Shown: piece after piece, positions 59,735-64,000 of the stretch
How the letters are laid out: the number at the start of each line of letters is the position of its first letter
How positions within the stretch are numbered: position 1 is the first letter of the stretch
Source of the DNA: Micavibrio sp. UBA6212
GTDB lineage: Bacteria; Pseudomonadota; Alphaproteobacteria; Micavibrionales; Micavibrionaceae
NCBI GenBank assembly: GCA_002421905.1
Contig: DISK01000014.1
Location: 1 to 64,000, forward strand
Length of the DNA stretch: 64,000 bases
Direction of reading: 5' to 3'
Program-made: the position numbers and the translations under genes
Notes under the pieces: model-generated
Database searches by the model: none
The model's input: only the letters and a program-made list of their open reading frames with translations
What the model was told of the DNA's origin: nothing

Positions 59735-59788
59735 GCTTCACTATCGCTCGCAATGACGAACTCTTGGTGTCTTCGTGTCTTGGTGGTT
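59735..59788. repeat. Two further dispersed-repeat fragments
   Basis: GCTTCACTATCGCTCGCAAT plus GACGAA (59735-59760) resembles the common TGTCATTGCGAGCGATAGTG element in reverse, and TCTTGGTGTCTTCGTGTCTT plus GGTGGTT (59762-59788) repeats the element at 50951. Confidence 0.7.
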
Positions 59789-59881
59789 CAAAAATGAAAC
59801 TGGAAAAAACACAGTTTGTCTTCCCAAAAACCCTTCTTATCCATTGAATTTCCCCAAAAAATCCGTTAAAACGTCTCTATC

Positions 59882-61231
59882 ATGACAGATCAAATTCGCG
59901 TCCGCTTTGCCCCTTCTCCGACCGGAATGTTACATATTGGTAACGTCCGCACCGCCCTCATCACATGGCTGTTTGCAAAAGCCAACCAAGGCTATTTCCT
60001 GCTGCGGATCGACGACACCGATCTGGAACGCTCCAAACCGGAATATGAAGCCGCCATTTATGAAAGCCTGACATGGCTGGGCATCACATGGGATGAACTG
60101 GCGCACCAGAGCAAGCGCCTCGACCGCTACGCTGAAGTCATTAAAAAATTAAAAGAAGACGGTCGTCTTTATGCCTGTTACGAAACGTCCGAGGAACTTT
60201 CCCTTAAACGCAAATCCCAACTGACTCAAGGCCTGCCACCGATTTATGACCGTGGCGCATTGAACATCACGGAAGAACAAAAGGCCAAATACGAGTCGCA
60301 AGGCCGCAAACCTCACTGGCGTTTTCTGATGAAAGACGAACCAATCGTCTGGCAAGATCAAATCCGTGGTGAAGTCCGCTTTGAAGGAAAAGACATTTCC
60401 GACCCTGTGCTGATCCGTGAAGATGGCTCGCCACTCTATCACCTGTGTTCGGTGATTGATGACGCAGATTTTGGCATGACCCACATCGTGCGCGGTGAAG
60501 ACCACGTCTCGAATACGGCGGCCCACATCCAGATGTTCGAAGCCATCGGCTTCAAAACACCTCAATTCGCCCACCTGCCTTTGATCTCTGACGCTGAGGG
60601 CGGCAAGCTTTCGAAACGCCTCGGCGCTTTGAGCATTATCCAGCTGCGCGATGAAATTGGTCTGGAACCTTTGTCGATTTCCTCACTGCTGGCACGGCTT
60701 GGGACGTCCGACCCGATCGAAGTGTATAACGATTATGCGCCACTGATCGAGAATTTTGAATTTTCAAAATTCGGGCGCGGAACGCCAAAATTCGATCCTG
60801 ATGAATTACTGCGCCTCAATTCCAAAATCATTCACGGGCTTGATTTTGACCATGCCAAAATTCGTCTGGCACAAATTGGCCTTGAAGAAATTACCGAAGA
60901 ATTTTGGAATGTTGTTCGCGCCAATCTTGAAGTCATCACCGACATCAAGGAATGGTGGACAGTTGCGAACGGGCCGGTCACACCAGTGGTCAATGACAAT
61001 GACTTTGCTGCTAAGGCCATTGAACTGATGCCGCCTGCCCCATGGACACCGGACACTTGGAAAGAATGGACAACCGCCATCAAAACCGAGACAGGCCGCA
61101 AAGGGAAAGAGCTCTTTATGCCGTTGCGTCAGGCTTTGACCGGTATGGATCACGGGCCAGAACTCGGTGATTTGCTGCCGCTGATTGGCCCTGAAAAAGC
61201 CAAGGCGCGCCTGTCCAAACAAGCTGCCTAA
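59882..61231 (+). CDS. gltX: Glutamyl-tRNA synthetase
   Basis: 449 residues. Class I synthetase: RFAPSPTGMLHIGNVRTALI (about 8-27) with the HIGN active-site motif, DDTDLERSKPEYEAAIYES (about 46-64), and the GGKLSKRLGALS (about 240-251) KMSKS-type loop. Alphaproteobacteria often have two GltX proteins, one tRNA-Gln-directed; which type this is cannot be told from sequence by eye. The ribosome site is weak. A hairpin lies after the gene. Confidence 0.96.
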   Translation: MTDQIRVRFAPSPTGMLHIGNVRTALITWLFAKANQGYFLLRIDDTDLERSKPEYEAAIYESLTWLGITWDELAHQSKRLDRYAEVIKKLKEDGRLYACYETSEELSLKRKSQLTQGLPPIYDRGALNITEEQKAKYESQGRKPHWRFLMKDEPIVWQDQIRGEVRFEGKDISDPVLIREDGSPLYHLCSVIDDADFGMTHIVRGEDHVSNTAAHIQMFEAIGFKTPQFAHLPLISDAEGGKLSKRLGALSIIQLRDEIGLEPLSISSLLARLGTSDPIEVYNDYAPLIENFEFSKFGRGTPKFDPDELLRLNSKIIHGLDFDHAKIRLAQIGLEEITEEFWNVVRANLEVITDIKEWWTVANGPVTPVVNDNDFAAKAIELMPPAPWTPDTWKEWTTAIKTETGRKGKELFMPLRQALTGMDHGPELGDLLPLIGPEKAKARLSKQAA

Positions 61232-61238
61232 AGTAAGA

Positions 61239-61268
61239 AATCCCCCCGATTTTCAACCGAGGGGACTT
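61239..61268 (+). terminator. Weak hairpin after gltX
   Basis: TCCCCCCGATTTTCAACCGAGGGGA: 7-8 pairs with one mismatch, followed by a poor T stretch. It is a possible terminator. Confidence 0.5.
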
Positions 61269-61302
61269 GTTCCAACACCATAGGAATTCTTAAAAGTAAG
61301 TC

Positions 61303-61572
61303 TTAATTCTTCTCGTCTGCCATAATTTTTTCCAGACGATGTTTAAGCATGATCTCGAGTTTATGGGCATCGCTTTCCGTGGATTGGGGCCAGAAGGCTC
61401 CCATGGTTTGCTTATATTCCACCGTCCGATGCAACATAATCAAATCCAGCAATTTCATTTTACGCGATGTATCCAGACGGGAAAACGCATCAAAAACATC
61501 AAAACGCGGACCAACGTCATTCGAAGGAACAACGTGTTTATAATCGAAATGATCTAACGCAACAGCAGACAT
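61303..61572 (-). CDS. Hypothetical protein, 89 aa
   Basis: Start taken at the ATG at 61572 (MSAVALDHFDYKHVVPSND). Soluble, no signal peptide, helical C-terminus (LLDLIMLHRTVEYKQTMGAF). GGGTGG lies upstream. It is not recognised. It is convergent with gltX, and the interval to trmJ contains repeats. Confidence 0.6.
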   Translation of the reverse strand: MSAVALDHFDYKHVVPSNDVGPRFDVFDAFSRLDTSRKMKLLDLIMLHRTVEYKQTMGAFWPQSTESDAHKLEIMLKHRLEKIMADEKN

Positions 61573-61685
61573 AATCAAACCACCCTCTTCGAAACTCGCT
61601 CTATTAAAACAACTTGTAACGTTAATATATCGTTAACCAAAGAAAAAGTCAAATTGCACTATGTAAAAAGTTAAGCGGAAGAACC

Positions 61686-61757
61686 TTTATTCCCTTCCCC
61701 CTTGAGGGAGATGCCTTATTCCCTTCCCCCTTGAGGGGGGAAGGTCAGGATGGGGGT
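61686..61757. repeat. REP-like array (two units)
   Basis: Two units 29 bases apart (CTTTATTCCCTTCCCCCTTG; CCTTATTCCCTTCCCCCTTG) ending GAGGGGGGAAGGTCAGGATGGGGGTAG. Part of the 61573-61954 gap. Confidence 0.9.
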
Positions 61758-61780
61758 AGTTAAAGTATGGGGGTAAAGTA

Positions 61781-61903
61781 TGACGATGGATAAAAGTTAA
61801 GCAGAAGACAATATAGTCGAATCAATTAGCTTTAAGACAAGGAACGAGCGACGACCCGTATTGAACATACGGTAGGAGCGCTGTGACGATGGATAAAAGT
61901 TAA
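61781..61903. repeat. 20-bp direct repeat flanking a hairpin element
   Basis: TGACGATGGATAAAAGTTAA occurs perfectly at 61781-61800 and 61884-61903. Between them GACAAGGAACGAGCGACGAC leads to a hairpin CCGTAT-TGAAC-ATACGG. A related AAAAGTTAAG-GAAGA stretch also lies at about 61666. No ORF is present. Confidence 0.75.
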
Positions 61904-61954
61904 TTGAAAAGACTATATGTTGTAATTTCCGGCAAATTCTTTATACGTTCCCCC

Positions 61955-62734
61955 ATGACCGGAACCAATAAAAACGAGCTGACAAACCTGCCAAGCGATG
62001 AAACTCAGCCCATTATCGTGCTGGTTAATCCGCAAATGGGGGAAAATATCGGGGCAACAGCCCGCGCGATGCTCAATTGCGGCCTGTGCCACCTGCGGAT
62101 TGTGAATCCCCGCGATGGCTGGCCAAATGAACGGGCCAATGCCATGTCCTCGGGTGCTTTGGACTTAATGCCTCCGGTTCAGGTTTTTGAAACTCTGGGG
62201 GATGCCATTGCCGATTGCCACACAATTTATGCCACAACCGCCCGCCCGCGCGATCTGGTCAAACCGGTTCTGACGCCAAGATTTGCCGCACAGGACATAT
62301 CAGAACTAATTGATAATAAACAAAAAATTGCCATTTTGTTTGGGGCAGAACGTGCAGGCCTGACCAATGACGAAGTGGCTTTTGCCCATAAAATCATCTC
62401 GATCCCGCTCAACCCCGGATTTTCGTCACTCAATTTGGGGCAATCTGTGCTGTTGGTGGCTTATGAATGGTCACAACGGGTCTTTTCAGCACCGGAAGAA
62501 CACCTGCCCACGGGCAAAAGCCAACCGGCAACGGCTGCAGAATTCAACAACTTCTTCAACAGGCTCGATCAAGAATTAATCGCCTCGCGCTTTTATCGCG
62601 TTGATGAAATGAAGGATATAATATCTAGGAATATCAAATCGTTATTTCAAAGAACCAATCTAACAGATCAAGAAATAAACACGCTTCACGGCATCCTGAC
62701 GTCCCTAACGACCCATCGCCAGAAACAAGACTAG
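61955..62734 (+). CDS. trmJ: tRNA/rRNA 2'-O-methyltransferase TrmJ-like (SpoU family)
   Basis: 259 residues with the knotted SPOUT fold: NPQMGENIGATARAMLNCGL (about 25-44), FGAERAGLTNDEVAFAHKI (about 130-148) and FSSLNLGQSVLLVAYEWSQR (about 158-177), the SpoU/TrmJ signature. TrmJ methylates the ribose at position 32 of tRNAs. The ATG at 61955 is chosen because the domain begins shortly after it; an earlier in-frame TTG at 61904 would add 17 residues. The ribosome site is weak. It follows the direct-repeat element. Confidence 0.9.
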   Translation: MTGTNKNELTNLPSDETQPIIVLVNPQMGENIGATARAMLNCGLCHLRIVNPRDGWPNERANAMSSGALDLMPPVQVFETLGDAIADCHTIYATTARPRDLVKPVLTPRFAAQDISELIDNKQKIAILFGAERAGLTNDEVAFAHKIISIPLNPGFSSLNLGQSVLLVAYEWSQRVFSAPEEHLPTGKSQPATAAEFNNFFNRLDQELIASRFYRVDEMKDIISRNIKSLFQRTNLTDQEINTLHGILTSLTTHRQKQD

Positions 62735-62758
62735 ATAAAACTAATAAATTAAATAAAA

Positions 62759-63019
62759 TCAAACGGTTGCGGATACATCTTGACGTGACCAACCAAGATA
62801 TCCTTTGCACGCAATCGCCATTGAAATTGTGTTATACGCAATAAATCCATATTGACCAGACATCATGGCAACCGCCAACGCCGCAAGACTGCTACAAAAT
62901 AGCATGGCAAACCCAACAGCGCGCCGCTTGGTAATCAGATAACTTCCCCATAGCCCCAAAAACATGGTCAACCAGTCCAAGCCGTAATAGGCGAATATAT
63001 CCTGCAAAAATTCTGTCAT
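62759..63019 (-). CDS. Small integral membrane protein, 86 aa
   Basis: Starts MTEFLQDIFAYYGLDWLTMF. Three hydrophobic segments (about 5-28, FAMLFCSSLAALAVAMM, and GFIAYNTISMAIACKGYLGW). CAGGTG lies before the ATG at 63019. It is not recognised. It is convergent with trmJ. Confidence 0.65.
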   Translation of the reverse strand: MTEFLQDIFAYYGLDWLTMFLGLWGSYLITKRRAVGFAMLFCSSLAALAVAMMSGQYGFIAYNTISMAIACKGYLGWSRQDVSATV

Positions 63020-63133
63020 GTGGTACACCTGAAATATTTTTTAATTATGTAATATGAGAAAAATTATATGTAATTATGCCTATAGCTTCAATAAAAATAG
63101 GTTAAACAGGCTGGAACAAATCATCGCAGAGAT

Positions 63134-63158
63134 AAAAAAACCACCCAATCGGGCGGTT
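63134..63158 (-). terminator. Intrinsic terminator after rpsD
   Basis: On the minus strand AACCGCCC-GATT-GGGTGGTT (8 bp, one G-T pair) followed by TTTTTT. It is 31 bases past the rpsD stop. Confidence 0.9.
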
Positions 63159-63188
63159 CTCTTAAAATTATTGATCTGTACAGCTCTC

Positions 63189-63806
63189 TTAACGAGAGTA
63201 AAACTCGATAACCAGATTTGGTTCCATTTGAACTGCATATGGAACATCTTCCAGTTTAGGAACACGAACAAAGGTTACTTTGAACCCTGCGGCGTCTTCT
63301 GTCAGAAATTCAGGAATATCGCGCTCACCTGATTCACGGGCGGTGATAACCAATGGCATTTGACGTGATTTCTCACGAACTTCCACGATATCGCCTGCTT
63401 GAACTTGGTAAGAAGGAATATTCACGCGTTTTCCGTTCACTTTGACGTGACCGTGGCTAACCAACTGACGGCTTGCAAATACGGTTGGTGCGAATTTCGC
63501 ACGGTAACAAACCGCATCCAGACGGCTTTCCAACAAACCAATAAGGTTCTGGGAAGAGTCACCACGCAAACGGATAGCTTCGAAATAATAACGGCGGAAT
63601 CTTTTCTCGCCAATGCTGCCATAATAGCCTTTCAGCTTTTGCTTGGCGCGCAACTGCAGACCGTAATCGGTTGGCTTGCCGCGGTTTGCACCGTGTTGGC
63701 CCGGGCCGGTCTGACGAACATTATAAGGTGATTTTGCACGACCCCAGAGGTTACAACCCAAACGACGGTCGATTTTATGCTTTGCGCTTAAACGCTTTCC
63801 TGCCAT
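63189..63806 (-). CDS. rpsD: 30S ribosomal protein S4
   Basis: 205 residues, primary 16S rRNA-binding protein. Recognised by the N-terminus MAGKRLSAKHKIDRRLG, the Zn-free ribosomal S4 N-domain (RQTGPGQHGANRGKPTDYGL), and the S4 RNA-binding domain (RLDAVCYRAKFAPTVFASRQ and LVSHGHVKVNGKRVNIPSYQ). AAAGGAG precedes the ATG at 63806. No other gene is seen in 63807-64000. Confidence 0.97.
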   Translation of the reverse strand: MAGKRLSAKHKIDRRLGCNLWGRAKSPYNVRQTGPGQHGANRGKPTDYGLQLRAKQKLKGYYGSIGEKRFRRYYFEAIRLRGDSSQNLIGLLESRLDAVCYRAKFAPTVFASRQLVSHGHVKVNGKRVNIPSYQVQAGDIVEVREKSRQMPLVITARESGERDIPEFLTEDAAGFKVTFVRVPKLEDVPYAVQMEPNLVIEFYSR

Positions 63807-64000
63807 GGCAGATACTCCTTTTTTTAATTGTTATTGTCCCGATTACCAAAAAAGATTGAAAAACAGCCTGTAAACAAGCCATTCCAACGCCCTTCTTACG
63901 AAGAAACTTCTCGGGAATGGCGGGAATATAAGGATTCTCACGGAAATGTCAAACATATAAGTGCCAATAAACGCGAAAAAGCTGCAACAGCTTGCAAAAC

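Noticed and set aside
63969..63993. Terminator AAGCTG-TTG-CAGCTT on the minus strand at the right edge
   Set aside because: Only six pairs; it could end a gene outside the window, but there is too little context to claim it.

Overview
The window is one contiguous piece of a free-living, flagellated alphaproteobacterial chromosome of moderate GC. Supporting signs are a CtrA-type regulator, flagellar FliI/FliJ, an alphaproteobacterial LexA box (GTTC-N7-GTTC) pair, a SAM-II-type riboswitch before a metA-like gene, a Rickettsia-type 17 kDa surface antigen homologue and the XRE-metK-trmB / rimP-nusA-infB neighbourhood. A deep-branching lineage (Micavibrionales- or Rhodospirillales-like) is my inference; no marker gene settles it.

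Layout. 1-4.4 kb: start of nuoA, tRNA-Asp, alanine dehydrogenase, a 56-aa ORF and XRE-metK-trmB, all on the minus strand. 4.6-11.9 kb: the rimP-nusA-ylxR-infB-rbfA-truB-rpsO translation operon with a promoter and a leader hairpin. 11.9-16.6 kb: an accessory block (hypotheticals, gpmA-CDF-DMT operon, secreted protein, small ORF with a very strong hairpin) separating rpsO from pnp. 16.8-25.5 kb: pnp, a DUF559 nuclease gene bracketed by palindromic repeats, a GDPD phosphodiesterase, and tamA-tamB. 25.5-32.1 kb: nfeD-slipin, fliI-unknown-fliJ, a secreted phage-like protein and ctrA. 32.2-36.6 kb: an autotransporter, two XRE regulators sharing an operator, two tRNA-Arg genes and an envelope protein. 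36.7-39.5 kb: two methyltransferases and a polyprenyl synthase. 39.6-44.9 kb: three large paralogous prepilin-like proteins. 45-47.6 kb: dedA, mntR/mntH, then a divergent pair of LexA boxes next to a 31-aa membrane ORF. 47.9-52.3 kb: fabI-thioesterase-aroC-sppA. 52.5-64 kb: an unknown protein, 17 kDa antigen, pdxH, a riboswitch-controlled metA-like gene, class II DAHP synthase, nadE, gltX, trmJ and rpsD.

The core is housekeeping: translation and RNA turnover (rimP operon, pnp, gltX, rpsD, tRNA and rRNA methylases), aromatic and methionine/SAM metabolism (DAHP synthase, aroC, metA-like, metK), NAD and PLP supply, fatty acid synthesis and outer-membrane assembly (tamAB). Accessory interest lies in the surface proteins (three prepilins, autotransporter, phage-like secreted protein), a candidate SOS-controlled micro-membrane protein, and a dense family of REP-like palindromes found at six places, one pair of which encloses the DUF559 gene in inverted orientation. 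No complete prophage, insertion sequence or CRISPR array was seen.
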